From NCBI GenBank assembly GCA_017962495.1, contig JAGCVH010000058.1, forward strand, positions 1-64,000: DNA of 64,000 nucleotides, in the 5' to 3' direction. A program made the position numbers and the translations under genes. Each line of letters opens with the position of its first letter. Positions within the stretch are counted from its first letter, which is position 1. Below, one piece after another: positions 27,003-37,745 of the stretch. This DNA comes from Bacteroidaceae bacterium (GTDB taxonomy: Bacteria; Bacteroidota; Bacteroidia; Bacteroidales; Bacteroidaceae). The notes beneath the pieces were generated by a model, which was given only the letters and a program-made list of their open reading frames with translations, searched no databases and was not told where the DNA came from.

Positions 27003-28245
27003 ATATCGTACCTAAGCCCACAATCCGACAGATGTTCACGATGGTCATCGTGGCCTTCTCCATACTCTGTATGGGAACAAATTCGTGACGCCCGTGGAAG
27101 TTAAGTCCGCCTGCAAAGATGTTAGGGCAGGGGAGGCCTCGGAAACTCAGTTGAGCCCCGTCGGTGCCGCCTCTGATGGGAATCACCTCGCAATGTCCGC
27201 ACGCCTCCTCGATGGCCTTCTTGGCGATGTCGGTAACGTGTGGTTTGTCGAGTAATTGTTCGAGCATATTGCGATATTGGTCCTTGATGGCAATCGTCAC
27301 CGTCCCCTCGCCATAGCGCTCATTGAGGAAGTTGGCAAGGGTTGCGAGTCCTCGCTTTCGGCTCTCGAACTTCTCGCTGTTGTGGTCGCGAATGATGTAG
27401 CTAAGCGTTGCCTCCTCCACCGTTCCGTTCATACTTGTCAGGTGGAAGAAACCTTCGTATCCCTCGGTGGTTTCAGGGCGTTCGGCCTTGAGCGAACCGA
27501 TGAACTCCTGAGCCACTATGCAGGCGTTAATCATTTTTCCCTTGGCGTAACCTGGGTGGACATTGCGTCCTCGGATGGTCACCTTTGCGCTTGCGGCGTT
27601 AAAGTTCTCGTATTCCAGCTCTCCAACCTCGCTTCCGTCCATCGTGTAAGCCCATTGGCAGGCAAACTTCTCTACGTCGAACAAGTGGGCGCCCATACCT
27701 ATCTCCTCGTCGGGATTAAAGGCGATGCGCACCTTGCCGTGTTCTATCTCGGGATGACCCATAAGATAATCGACTGCCGACACTATTTCGGCAATACCCG
27801 CTTTGTCGTCTGTTCCTAACAGGGTGGTACCATCGGTGACGATGAGGTCCTCGCCTACGTGGTTGAGCAATTCGGGAAACTGCTTGACGTGCGTAGTTAC
27901 CTCATCGTTAAGAACAATATCCTTGCCGTCGTAGTTTGTAATGATGCGGGGCTTCACGTCCTTGCCCGAGCAGTCGGGACTGGTGTCGATGTGTGCGATG
28001 AACCCTATTGTGGGGACTTCTTTTCCCGTGTTCGAGGGCAATGTGGCATAGACGTAACCGTGTTCGTCCATTTCCACATCTTCGAGTTTCATCTCTTTCA
28101 ATTCGTCGCGCAAGTATTGTGCCAAGAGCATCTGCTTAGGCGTACTCGGACATGAGCCTTCCTCCGCGTCCTCGCTTGATTGCGTATCGAACGACACATA
28201 GCGCAGGAAGCGGTTTACAAGCTTATCGGTGTATTCTTTTTCCAT
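27001..28245 (-). CDS. pepT: Peptidase T (tripeptide aminopeptidase)
   Basis: Zinc-dependent M20 aminopeptidase that cleaves the N-terminal residue of tripeptides in the cytoplasm. The 414-residue protein shows the M20 metal-site segments [33 protein letters not shown] and the later [14 protein letters not shown] placed the start at the ATG ending at 28245 ([16 protein letters not shown], the conserved start); the longer frame adds 8 residues that fall close to the promoter. Two near-identical copies of a good Bacteroidetes promoter lie upstream. Confidence 0.93.
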   Translation of the reverse strand: MEKEYTDKLVNRFLRYVSFDTQSSEDAEEGSCPSTPKQMLLAQYLRDELKEMKLEDVEMDEHGYVYATLPSNTGKEVPTIGFIAHIDTSPDCSGKDVKPRIITNYDGKDIVLNDEVTTHVKQFPELLNHVGEDLIVTDGTTLLGTDDKAGIAEIVSAVDYLMGHPEIEHGKVRIAFNPDEEIGMGAHLFDVEKFACQWAYTMDGSEVGELEYENFNAASAKVTIRGRNVHPGYAKGKMINACIVAQEFIGSLKAERPETTEGYEGFFHLTSMNGTVEEATLSYIIRDHNSEKFESRKRGLATLANFLNERYGEGTVTIAIKDQYRNMLEQLLDKPHVTDIAKKAIEEACGHCEVIPIRGGTDGAQLSFRGLPCPNIFAGGLNFHGRHEFVPIQSMEKATMTIVNICRIVGLGTI

Positions 28246-28266
28246 CTTTACTCTATTATATGAGAG

Positions 28267-28298
28267 CAAAGATACGAATAAGTGAGGACAAAAACAAA
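28267..28298 (-). promoter_or_regulatory. pepT promoter, proximal copy
   Basis: On the minus strand: TTTG (28295-28298), 20 nt, TATCTTTG (28267-28274), an exact match to the Bacteroidetes consensus, 21 nt upstream of the pepT start codon. Confidence 0.8.
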
Positions 28299-28354
28299 TT
28301 AACGATTTGTTTTTTGTCGAGCGGGAGTATCTAAGACGGATGATTAACGTCAGT

Positions 28355-28386
28355 CAAAGATACGAATAAGTGAGGACAAAAACAAA
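28355..28386 (-). promoter_or_regulatory. pepT promoter, distal copy
   Basis: Minus strand: TTTG (28383-28386), 20 nt, TATCTTTG (28355-28362). Identical to the proximal promoter within the 88-bp duplication. Confidence 0.7.
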
Positions 28387-28483
28387 TTACCGATTTGTTT
28401 TTTGTCTGGCAAGGGAATCTTAAGCCAACGAATAAAGTCGGACAAAGATTCGGCTTAATAAGAATAGATGATTTTGGGGGATT

Positions 28484-29104
28484 TTACTTTCCGTTAAAGT
28501 GGTTCATGGCAAAGGTCATCCCACTTAACGCATAAGCCTTAATGGCCTCGGCCGCTTGCATCTTGCGTTCATCGACAAGGGCTTCCTCGTCAGGAAGGAA
28601 GTGTCCGAGGACAAAGTCAACCTGTCCACCTTTGGGGAAATCTCCTCCGACGCCGAAGCGCAAGCGATTGAATTGCTGTGTGCCTAATACCTGAGCTATG
28701 TGCTTGAGACCGTTATGTCCTCCGTTCGCTCCTCCTTGTCGCATGCGAATAGAGCCTAAGGGGAGGCTGATATCGTCGCAGACGATGAGAACGCGTTCGA
28801 GAGGCACCTTCTCCTGTTGCATCCAATAACGAACGGCATTGCCCGAAAGATTCATGTAAGTGGAAGGCTTGAGGAGAACAAGTTCCTGATTCTTGACACG
28901 CATGTGGGCGACGAAGCCGTAACGCTTGTCCTCAAAAACGACATTGGACGCACTGGCTTTCGCCAATGCATCCAATATGCGGAAACCTATGTTGTGGCGG
29001 GTTCCTTCGTATTCGATTCCGATGTTACCAAGCCCAACGATGAGGTTCTTCATGTCGTTCTCTGTTTCCTGTTTGCCGAAGATGCGGCGAAGGAAGTCGA
29101 ACAT
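28484..29104 (-). CDS. pth: Peptidyl-tRNA hydrolase
   Basis: Releases peptides from prematurely dropped peptidyl-tRNA. The 206-residue form contains the whole Pth domain: LIVGLGNIGIEYEGTRHNIGF with the catalytic His in TRHN, then LLKPSTYMNLSG and GGANGGHNGLKHI. I chose the ATG ending at 29104, one base after the rplY stop, giving a short hydrophobic/basic leader (MFDFLRRIFGKQ). The domain itself begins at the ATG ending at 29053, which could be the true start. Co-transcribed with rplY. Confidence 0.94.
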   Translation of the reverse strand: MFDFLRRIFGKQETENDMKNLIVGLGNIGIEYEGTRHNIGFRILDALAKASASNVVFEDKRYGFVAHMRVKNQELVLLKPSTYMNLSGNAVRYWMQQEKVPLERVLIVCDDISLPLGSIRMRQGGANGGHNGLKHIAQVLGTQQFNRLRFGVGGDFPKGGQVDFVLGHFLPDEEALVDERKMQAAEAIKAYALSGMTFAMNHFNGK

Positions 29105-29105
29105 G

Positions 29106-29705
29106 TTACTCAGTTGCAGCCTTAGCGGCAGCACTCATGGCACTACGTGTCATCTTCACCTGGCATACGACAACGCTGGCGGGAGTAACCATTTCGAGAC
29201 CCTCGAACTTAAGTTCGCCAGCCTTGATGGTCTTACCCAAACCCAGAGAGGTTACATCGATGTCGAGACGCTCGGGAATCTGAGTGTAAGGAGCCTGAAC
29301 CTTCAGTTTGCGCACGTTTGCGGCCAACTTACCACCAGCCTTTACACCCTCTGCCAAGCCGTTCAGCTTGATGGGAACTTCCATTACGATGGGCTTCTCG
29401 GGAGTAACCTCATAGAAGTCAACGTGCAGAAGTTGGTCACTTACGGGATGGAATTGCAGTTCGCGCATAACAGCGGTGTACTGCTTGCCGTCGATGTCAA
29501 GGTTTACGCTGAAAATCTCAGGCGTGTAAACCAGATTGCGAAGACCAGATGCAGGAACACAGAAGCTCAATGCAACGGGCAATCCCTTTTCGTCGCGTGC
29601 CTCTCCATAAAGGTTGCAGGGTACGATACCTTCCTTGCGGAGTTGCTTGGTGGCTTTCTTGCCAGTTTCGGTACGAACGGTACCTTTGATGTCAATACTT
29701 TTCAT
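29106..29705 (-). CDS. rplY: 50S ribosomal protein L25 / general stress protein Ctc
   Basis: Binds 5S rRNA in the large ribosomal subunit. The 199-residue protein is the long (Ctc/TL5) form: an N-terminal L25 domain (about 1-95, KGTVRTETGKKATKQLRKEG) and a C-terminal beta domain (about 100-190). It is followed immediately by pth, the usual pairing in bacteria, and has its own consensus promoter upstream. Confidence 0.95.
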   Translation of the reverse strand: MKSIDIKGTVRTETGKKATKQLRKEGIVPCNLYGEARDEKGLPVALSFCVPASGLRNLVYTPEIFSVNLDIDGKQYTAVMRELQFHPVSDQLLHVDFYEVTPEKPIVMEVPIKLNGLAEGVKAGGKLAANVRKLKVQAPYTQIPERLDIDVTSLGLGKTIKAGELKFEGLEMVTPASVVVCQVKMTRSAMSAAAKAATE

Positions 29706-29784
29706 CTTTTTTGTTTGTGTTACTATAAATTAAGTTATTTGCTTAATTCGCCATCACACGTGGTGTGTGCTCCGAAAGCGGGCA

Positions 29785-29816
29785 CAAAGATACGAATAAG
29801 TATGCGATCTACCAAA
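29785..29816 (-). promoter_or_regulatory. rplY-pth promoter
   Basis: Minus strand: TTTG (29813-29816), 20 nt, TATCTTTG (29785-29792). About 80 nt upstream of the rplY start; the leader contains CACACCACGTGTG, a short dyad. Confidence 0.8.
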
Positions 29817-29959
29817 TTTTAGAGCAGGTAATGCAAAAAATGTGCATTATTTCGATGACTTGAGGTCGCTGGACACTTGTAACACTGCATTAAGCGCAGT
29901 AAATATGAAGAAAGAGTACTCCGTATATCATACCTATATATGAGTACCCTTCAACATGC

Positions 29960-30301
29960 TCAAAAGTCCATATCGATTTTTATATCGTTCTGGCCAGGCT
30001 CAGGTCTGGGTTCTGCCTTACCTTGTTCCTTTTCGATGTAAGAGATAGCCTCATTCATCCCACCAAGGAATTTCTCAAAGTCTTCCCTATAGAGGAATAT
30101 CTTATGCTTCTCGAAACTGATGTTTGGAGCCGAGAAATCTTCACCGCTTACTATCTTTTTACTTTCTGTGATGGCCAGATACAATTCGTCCTTTCTGTTG
30201 CGCTTAACATCGACGTAATAAATGCGCTTTCCTGCTTTGATGGTTCTTGAGAATACTATTTCGCGGTCTCTCACATCTTCGTTCCTTTTTAATTCTTCCA
30301 T
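29960..30301 (-). CDS. PUR-family DNA/RNA-binding protein (DUF3276)
   Basis: A 113-residue nucleic-acid-binding protein of the DUF3276 family, widespread in Bacteroidetes and related to the PUR domain of Borrelia BpuR. Typical residues: REIVFSRTIKAGKRIYYVDVKRNRKDELYLAITESKK split over two beta-rich halves, then EKHKIFLYREDFEKF. I chose the ATG ending at 30301 (MEELKRNED), because the longer frame would start upstream of the mapped promoter. Monocistronic between divergent nusB and the convergent side of rplY. Confidence 0.88.
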   Translation of the reverse strand: MEELKRNEDVRDREIVFSRTIKAGKRIYYVDVKRNRKDELYLAITESKKIVSGEDFSAPNISFEKHKIFLYREDFEKFLGGMNEAISYIEKEQGKAEPRPEPGQNDIKIDMDF

Positions 30302-30357
30302 AGGATGATAGTCCTTAATTGATCTAATGTAAACGTAATTAATTGAAAATCTGGGCT

Positions 30358-30389
30358 CAAAGTAACATTTATTTTTCAAAACTACCAAA
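30358..30389 (-). promoter_or_regulatory. Promoter of the DUF3276 gene
   Basis: Minus strand: TTTG (30386-30389), 20 nt, TTACTTTG (30358-30365), one mismatch to TAnnTTTG. Confidence 0.6.
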
Positions 30390-30437
30390 TAATTTGGATA
30401 TATTTTTTACTTAAATAGGATAAAATGACTAATAAAA

Positions 30438-30469
30438 ATTGTATTTTCGCACACTTATTCGTACCTTTG
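30438..30469 (+). promoter_or_regulatory. Promoter of the nusB operon
   Basis: ATTG (30438-30441), 20 nt, TACCTTTG (30462-30469), 37 nt upstream of the nusB start. Confidence 0.7.
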
Positions 30470-30506
30470 CATTCTAAAATGCTGCATTTCTTATATAAAC
30501 ACACCA

Positions 30507-31433
30507 ATGATTAACCGTGAATTAATTAGGCTAAAGGCGGTGCAAATTCTTTATTCTCACTACAATAGAGAAGGTCAAACACCCGAGACCGCAGAGAAAG
30601 AATTTCTATCAAGCCTTGACAAAGCATACGAGCTTTATCAATTTCTACTTATGCTGATGGTAAGTGTTCATCACATGGCAACACGAATCATCGAAATGCG
30701 TCAAAGCAGGGCTCATCGTTTGGGCGAGAATGATACGGTTTCCACTAAGTTTATTCAGAACCGTTTCATCGCCCAACTTCGTGAAAACGAACAATTGCGT
30801 GCGTTCAAAGAAAAGAATAATACCTTCTGGAGCGACGAAGAGGATTTCCTCCGCCAATTCTATTCGAAGATTACCGAACAACCATTCTATAAGGAATATA
30901 TGCAGAATGGTGACTCCTCTTATGAGGAAGACCGCGAGCTTTGGCGCTTGATCTATCGCCATTTGATAGTGGAGAACGAGGAACTCGACGAGATTCTCGA
31001 GGACCGTTGCATATATTGGAATGACGACAAACCTATTGTCGACACCTTCGTGCTGAAGACTATCCGTCGTTTCGAAGAGAAGATGGGACCTCAGCAACCA
31101 TTGCTTCCAGAGTTTAAGGATTCCGACGATCGCGACTTTGCGGTTACACTCTTCCGCACGGCTTTGAAGGGAGAGGACAACTTCCGTGGGCTCATTAAGG
31201 ACCAGACAAAGAATTGGGATCTCGATCGCATTGCCTTGATGGACCTTGTTATCATGCAAGTGGCGTTAGCTGAGATTACGTCTTTCCCTGGTATCCCCTT
31301 GAGCGTGAGCATCAACGAATATGTTGAAGTGGCTAAGTACTATAGCACACCCCGCAGCGGAAGCTATATCAACGGTATGCTCGACACCATTTCAAAGCGA
31401 CTGATTGCTGAGAATAAGATAGAGAAAAAGTAA
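30507..31433 (+). CDS. nusB: Transcription antitermination factor NusB
   Basis: RNA-binding antitermination factor acting with NusE on rRNA leaders. At 308 residues it is the long Bacteroidetes form: E. coli NusB is about 140 residues, here matched by the C-terminal half (DLDRIALMDLVIMQVALAEITSFPGIPLSVSINEYVEVAKYYSTPRSGSYINGMLD in pieces), with an extra helical N-terminal half. First gene of a housekeeping operon with yajC, ybbR, coaE and DUF5606. Confidence 0.93.
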   Translation: MINRELIRLKAVQILYSHYNREGQTPETAEKEFLSSLDKAYELYQFLLMLMVSVHHMATRIIEMRQSRAHRLGENDTVSTKFIQNRFIAQLRENEQLRAFKEKNNTFWSDEEDFLRQFYSKITEQPFYKEYMQNGDSSYEEDRELWRLIYRHLIVENEELDEILEDRCIYWNDDKPIVDTFVLKTIRRFEEKMGPQQPLLPEFKDSDDRDFAVTLFRTALKGEDNFRGLIKDQTKNWDLDRIALMDLVIMQVALAEITSFPGIPLSVSINEYVEVAKYYSTPRSGSYINGMLDTISKRLIAENKIEKK

Positions 31434-31467
31434 TTAATACGTTTTATACAATAATCTAATAAGTAAA

Positions 31468-31794
31468 ATGATTATGAACGCAATGTTTATCTTGCTTCAG
31501 GGAACAGCTACTGGTCAGCAAGGAGGAATGTCTTTCATTATTATGATGGTCATCATCTTTGCCATCATGTGGTTCTTCATGATTCGTCCCCAACAGAAGA
31601 AGCAAAAGGAAATCCAGAACTTCCGCAATAGCATCAGCGTGGGCAGTTCTGTAGTCACAGCCGGTGGCTTGTATGGCACGGTGAAGTCTATTGAGGAAGC
31701 CGACAACACCCTCATTATCGAGATCGCTCGTGATGTTCGTGTCAAGGTCGATCGCAATTCCGTCTTCGCCACAGCGCAAGTAGGTCAGAATTAA
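31468..31794 (+). CDS. yajC: Preprotein translocase subunit YajC
   Basis: Small accessory subunit of the SecDF-YajC complex. The 108-residue protein has one N-terminal transmembrane helix (SFIIMMVIIFAIMWFFMI), then the diagnostic RPQQKKQKE and a cytoplasmic domain (GSSVVTAGGLYGTV). The second in-frame ATG (residue 3) or third (residue 6) could also be used. Follows nusB by 34 bp; one base separates its stop from the next start. Confidence 0.95.
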   Translation: MIMNAMFILLQGTATGQQGGMSFIIMMVIIFAIMWFFMIRPQQKKQKEIQNFRNSISVGSSVVTAGGLYGTVKSIEEADNTLIIEIARDVRVKVDRNSVFATAQVGQN

Positions 31795-31795
31795 A

Positions 31796-32803
31796 GTGAA
31801 CAAGTTTAGGACATTTAGGATAGTTAAGCGAGTTCGCGACTTCTTATTCAGTTACAGGAGTCGCGAGTTCGGCGTCTTCCTCTTCTTCCTTGCGGTCTCG
31901 GCAGGTTTCTGGCTTTTACAGACGCTTGACGAAACTTATGAGAATGAGGTGGAAGTCCCCATCGCCCTCGTCGATGTTCCCACCGACGTGGTCATTACTA
32001 CCCCCTTGCCCGAAAACATTCGTGTCACCATTCGCGACAAAGGAACTACGCTTGTCCGCTATTGGAATCATAAGTTCGACACCCTTCGCCTTTCTCACAA
32101 GACCTATTCGGGAGGGCGCATCTATGGGCGTACAATTATTCCCCATTTCGATGTTGTAGAAGCTTTGCAAGAACGTCTGATAGGTGGAACTAAAGTCGTA
32201 TCCTACACTCCCGATACACTTGTTTACTATTACAACCACGGACTTCATGCAACAATCCCCGTTAGGGTAATGGGGGACATAGAGACCGATTCCCACTATT
32301 ATCTGTTAGGTGTTAAGACAGAGCCAAGCGACGTTCTCGTTTATGCCTCTTCCAACATCCTCGACACCCTCACTGGTGTTCCAACTGCTCCAGTTAACCT
32401 CAAAGACCTTCGTGAGAATACATCTGTGGAAGTAGCCCTTGCACCCGTTCGCGGTAGCAAGGCCGAACCTCAAAAGGTGAAACTGACTGCGTTGGTGGAT
32501 GTATATATGGAGAACACCGTTGATGTCCCCATTGTTTCCCTGAACTTCCCTGGCGATAGGCAGTTGAGAACCTTTCCTTCTGCCGTCCAAGTTACCTATA
32601 CTGTTGGTTATACGCGCAATCGCGAGATTACGCGCGATAAGTTCGTGTCGGTTGTAACCTATGAAGAGATACTCGACTTGCAGAAGCAGGGCAAGAAGAA
32701 GATCCCTATTCGCCTGAAGAGCATCCCTGATGGCGTGAGCAACGTGCGCATACAACCTCAGGAGGTCGACTATCTGGTGGAAACCGTCAGCGAGGAGGAT
32801 TAG
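31796..32803 (+). CDS. YbbR-like domain protein
   Basis: A 335-residue membrane-anchored protein: an N-terminal basic segment and one transmembrane helix (GVFLFFLAVSAGFWLL), then extracytoplasmic YbbR-type beta repeats (for example VDVPTDVVITTPLPENIRV and VPIVSLNFPGDRQL). In Firmicutes YbbR (CdaR) regulates a c-di-AMP cyclase, but no cyclase gene is adjacent here, so that role should not be assumed. The start is a GTG one base after the yajC stop. Confidence 0.85.
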   Translation: MNKFRTFRIVKRVRDFLFSYRSREFGVFLFFLAVSAGFWLLQTLDETYENEVEVPIALVDVPTDVVITTPLPENIRVTIRDKGTTLVRYWNHKFDTLRLSHKTYSGGRIYGRTIIPHFDVVEALQERLIGGTKVVSYTPDTLVYYYNHGLHATIPVRVMGDIETDSHYYLLGVKTEPSDVLVYASSNILDTLTGVPTAPVNLKDLRENTSVEVALAPVRGSKAEPQKVKLTALVDVYMENTVDVPIVSLNFPGDRQLRTFPSAVQVTYTVGYTRNREITRDKFVSVVTYEEILDLQKQGKKKIPIRLKSIPDGVSNVRIQPQEVDYLVETVSEED

Positions 32804-32809
32804 CATGCA

Positions 32810-33397
32810 ATGATTAAGTTAGGCGTCACTGGCGGTATAGGAAGCGGCAAGTCGTATGTTTGTAACATCTTGTCGTCCGTATTCCAAATCCCCATATATA
32901 ACTGCGATATTCGAGCCCGCATTATTACTTTGTGCGACCCCGATGTTGTTGAAGCACTTTCCGCTCTTGTACCTGGTCTCTATAACGAGGACGAAGAACT
33001 TGATAAGAAACTTCTATCGCAGTATCTCTTTGCCTCAGAGGAGCATGCACGAGAGGTCAATGCAATAGTGCATCCTGCTGTTCGTCGCGACCTTCATGAA
33101 TGGTATTCTCGTTGTTCTGCGCCCATTGTTGCTGTCGAGAGTGCAATCCTTTATGAGAGTCATTTCGATATGGAAGTCGATAAGGTGCTTTTTGTCGTTG
33201 CCCCATTAGAGCTTCGCGTACAGCGTGTTATCTCACGCGACGGGTTAAGCGAGCAGGAGGTGCTGAGTCGCATTGCTATGCAGCACGCCGATGAGGCCTT
33301 GAGACGAGCCGACTTTGTCGTAATGAATGATGATACTTCTCCACTTATCCCTCAGTTGCAGGATATATTTTCCCAAATCACCAATAATGAATCATAA
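32810..33397 (+). CDS. coaE: Dephospho-CoA kinase
   Basis: Last step of CoA synthesis, phosphorylating the 3'-OH of dephospho-CoA. The 195-residue protein has the P-loop GGIGSGKS at residues 8-15 and the CoaE-type lid segment (VVAPLELRVQRVISRDGLSEQEVLSRIAMQ in pieces). Starts 6 bp after ybbR. CoA is also the donor for the phosphopantetheinyl transferase encoded at 16932. Confidence 0.95.
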   Translation: MIKLGVTGGIGSGKSYVCNILSSVFQIPIYNCDIRARIITLCDPDVVEALSALVPGLYNEDEELDKKLLSQYLFASEEHAREVNAIVHPAVRRDLHEWYSRCSAPIVAVESAILYESHFDMEVDKVLFVVAPLELRVQRVISRDGLSEQEVLSRIAMQHADEALRRADFVVMNDDTSPLIPQLQDIFSQITNNES

Positions 33398-33409
33398 AAC
33401 TTAAAGCAT

Positions 33410-33829
33410 ATGTTAAAGAAAATTCTCGCCATTTCTGGCAAACCAGGGCTCTATCGCCTTGTATCGCGCGGTAACCGTAGTCTTATAGTGGAAACCCTTG
33501 ATGAGGCTCACAAGCGTCAGCCTGCTTTCGGCACCGATCGCATTATCTCGTTGGCCGACATCGCCATGTACACCGATGAGGAAGAAGTTCCCTTGCGTCA
33601 GGTACTTAATAACATCAAGGCTAAGGAGCAGGCAAAGGTTGTCAGTTCCATCGACCTGAAGTCCGCCACAAAGGATGAACTCTTCCAGTTCATGGGGGAA
33701 GTCCTTCCCGAGTTTGACCGCGATCGTGTACACGCTTCTGATATCAAAAAACTCATCCAATGGTACAACATCCTCATTGAAAACGGCATCACCGACTTCG
33801 ATGAAGAGGAATCTGAGCAAGAAGCATAA
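33410..33829 (+). CDS. DUF5606 domain protein
   Basis: A 139-residue conserved Bacteroidetes protein of unknown function, always short and soluble (begins MLKKILAISGKPGLYRLVSRGN). Acidic C-terminus (FDEEESEQEA). Its place at the end of the nusB-yajC-ybbR-coaE operon is typical. A rho-independent terminator follows. Confidence 0.85.
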   Translation: MLKKILAISGKPGLYRLVSRGNRSLIVETLDEAHKRQPAFGTDRIISLADIAMYTDEEEVPLRQVLNNIKAKEQAKVVSSIDLKSATKDELFQFMGEVLPEFDRDRVHASDIKKLIQWYNILIENGITDFDEEESEQEA

Positions 33830-33893
33830 ACGAAATAATCTTAGATAATAAGATAATCATCTGATAGTCTTAGACGATTCAGATATGATGCAA

Positions 33894-33917
33894 GAAAGGG
33901 AGTTTTCTCCCTTTTTT
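33894..33917 (+). terminator. Rho-independent terminator of the nusB operon
   Basis: AAAGGGAG, loop TTTT, CTCCCTTT followed by a T-run. Clear intrinsic terminator. Confidence 0.9.
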
Positions 33918-33982
33918 GCGTTTTGAGACAAACACGAAAGCGAAAGAAACACACGCATGTATGCGTATATTCCTTTTTCATA

Positions 33983-33990
33983 TAACTTTG
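33983..33990 (+). promoter_or_regulatory. Putative -7 box of the xylanase/esterase gene
   Basis: TAACTTTG fits TAnnTTTG, 37 nt before the ATG; no good -33 element is visible at 19-20 nt. Confidence 0.5.
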
Positions 33991-34006
33991 TGGCATAAAC
34001 GCTTAA

Positions 34007-36223
<2,217 letters not shown>

Positions 36224-36246
36224 GACTTGAACGTCATATTAGCAAG

Positions 36247-36276
36247 CAACCCTGCGATAGTATAGTCGCAGGGTTG
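36247..36276 (+). terminator. Terminator hairpin after the xylanase gene
   Basis: CAACCCTGCGA / TCGCAGGGTTG, a perfect 11-bp stem with an 8-nt loop, 23 bp after the stop. Confidence 0.75.
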
Positions 36277-36343
36277 TTGCATTTATATGTGGCATGGAGA
36301 CAAATATAATACCTCCGTCTGGAGATTGCTCAATCATGATGCC

Positions 36344-36443
36344 ATGATTGTACAACCTTGGGCCAATGATTGTACAACCTCAGGGCAAAGGTTGTACAAC
36401 CTTACGCCGATGGTAGTACAACCTTTAATCGATGGTAGTATAT
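36344..36443. repeat. Intergenic tandem array, 22-bp period (array B)
   Basis: Four full units starting at 36344, 36366, 36388 and 36410, plus a partial fifth at 36432. The core is RTTGTACAACCT, containing the palindrome TTGTACAA in the first three; the fourth has AGTACAACCT. It lies between the 3' ends of the convergent xylanase and chromate transporter genes. A short open frame across it (36287-36535) is most likely not a gene. Confidence 0.85.
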
Positions 36444-36499
36444 TCGTGATTTGGAGATGGTTTGCTCTACGTCGGCCTGTAACTTGTGGAATCGCACAA

Positions 36500-37078
36500 T
36501 CACATAAGCACGATTCCCGCAATGGCGCAGAGTAAGATGATGCGGATGGGGCTTAACTTGTAGACCCTATTGCTGATGAATGCGAAAAGGAATAATAGTA
36601 TACTAACCCAGAATTGCCAAGGACACTCACGGGGAGTAGAGAAGTTCTCGGATGTCATAAGGCAGAGGGCTGCTGCAGCCAACAAGCCTACTACGGCAGG
36701 ACGCAGGAACGAGAACACTTGTTCTACACGTGGGTGATGGCGATATGCCATGAGAAAACGACTGATTATAATCATCAGCACCAGTGAGGGAAGTACTACA
36801 GCCGAGGTGGCAACCACGGAACCTAACACACCCCATATTGGGGCATATCCAGCATTTACAAGTGAGGTGTACCCGACATAGGTGGCGCAGTTGATGCCAA
36901 TAGGGCCTGGGGTCATCTGCGATATAGCGACGATGTCAGTAAACTGTCCCATCGTCATCCAGTGGTGATGCGTCACTACTTCGCCCTGTATCATGGAGAG
37001 CATGGCATAGCCTCCGCCAAAGCCAAATAGACCAATCTGCAGGAAGGTCCAGAACAAGAGTATGAAATATGCCAGCAT
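36500..37078 (-). CDS. Chromate transporter, short CHR-domain protein (second subunit)
   Basis: A 192-residue membrane protein with a single CHR domain: N-terminal FGFGGGYAMLSMIQGEVV and SQMTPGPIGINCATYVGY are the conserved motifs. Short CHR proteins are encoded in pairs and thought to function together, standing in for the two-domain ChrA. Such pairs are common in anaerobes and their real substrate is uncertain. The gene starts one base after the stop of its partner. No promoter seen. Confidence 0.88.
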   Translation of the reverse strand: MLAYFILLFWTFLQIGLFGFGGGYAMLSMIQGEVVTHHHWMTMGQFTDIVAISQMTPGPIGINCATYVGYTSLVNAGYAPIWGVLGSVVATSAVVLPSLVLMIIISRFLMAYRHHPRVEQVFSFLRPAVVGLLAAAALCLMTSENFSTPRECPWQFWVSILLFLFAFISNRVYKLSPIRIILLCAIAGIVLM

Positions 37079-37079
37079 C

Positions 37080-37694
37080 TTACGTTTTCTTATTTAGTTT
37101 ATTCTCATTCTCTATCTCTCCGTAGACGTAACCTCCAATGCCTGCGACAAGGATGACGTAAATGGGACTTACGCCCATAAGCCAGATAAGCAGGGCGGCA
37201 ACGACGGGTATCCACACATTATAGCGATTAATCTTCGCCATGCGAGCCATGCGGAACACTGGGGCGGCAATGAGGGCAACGACAGCAGGGCGTATGCCTT
37301 TGAATGCTCGCTCTACATAGATGTTGTCGCGGAACTGCTGGAACAAGAGTGCAATGGAAAGTATAATGACGAAGGAGGGTAGTACTGTTCCCAATGTCGT
37401 AATGAATGCTCCTCGCGTGCCACGTAATTTATATCCAACAAAGATGCCGATATTGACAGCGAAAATTCCAGGACACGACTGAGCCACAGCAATGAGGTCG
37501 AGCAACTCGTCTCGAGTCATCCAACGACGTTCATCGACAACCTTTTGCTCGATGAGAGGTATCATGGCATAGCCACCTCCAATCGTGAACAACCCTATGC
37601 GTAGGAATGTATAAAAAAGGTCAAACAAGACCCCACCCCCTTTACCCTCTCGGGGAAGGGGGGAAGTCGTGCTTGAAGTTTGTGTATTATCCAT
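37080..37694 (-). CDS. Chromate transporter, short CHR-domain protein (first subunit)
   Basis: A 204-residue membrane protein with one CHR domain (IGGGYAMIPLIEQKVVDERRWM, then AVAQSCPGIFAVNIGIFVGY). Pairs with the gene that follows immediately. The first about 22 residues (TTSPLPREGKGGG) are encoded by a C/G-rich intergenic-type palindrome, so the functional start may be internal. It lies 51 bp after purL on the same strand. Confidence 0.88.
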   Translation of the reverse strand: MDNTQTSSTTSPLPREGKGGGVLFDLFYTFLRIGLFTIGGGYAMIPLIEQKVVDERRWMTRDELLDLIAVAQSCPGIFAVNIGIFVGYKLRGTRGAFITTLGTVLPSFVIILSIALLFQQFRDNIYVERAFKGIRPAVVALIAAPVFRMARMAKINRYNVWIPVVAALLIWLMGVSPIYVILVAGIGGYVYGEIENENKLNKKT

Positions 37695-37745
37695 TATGAT
37701 GTCTCGATTGCGGAAAGTATCTACTCCTTTTCCTTTTGGAAGGGT

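Larger units (their letters stand above)
28267..28452. repeat. 88-bp tandem duplication containing the pepT promoter
   Basis: Bases 28267-28318 and 28355-28406 are identical except for one base. The spacer after each copy is also recognisably similar, and a third partial start (CAAAGATTCGG) appears near 28442, giving a period of 88 bp. Each copy carries the promoter and an inverted repeat (ACAAAAACAAAT / ATTTGTTTTTTGT). Confidence 0.85.

Noticed and set aside
31796-32803. CdaR regulator of a c-di-AMP cyclase
   Set aside because: YbbR repeats are present, but no CdaA-like cyclase is adjacent; assigning that function would go beyond the sequence.
36287-36535. 82-residue plus-strand frame across array B
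   Set aside because: Encoded largely by the 22-bp repeats, with no domain and no promoter.
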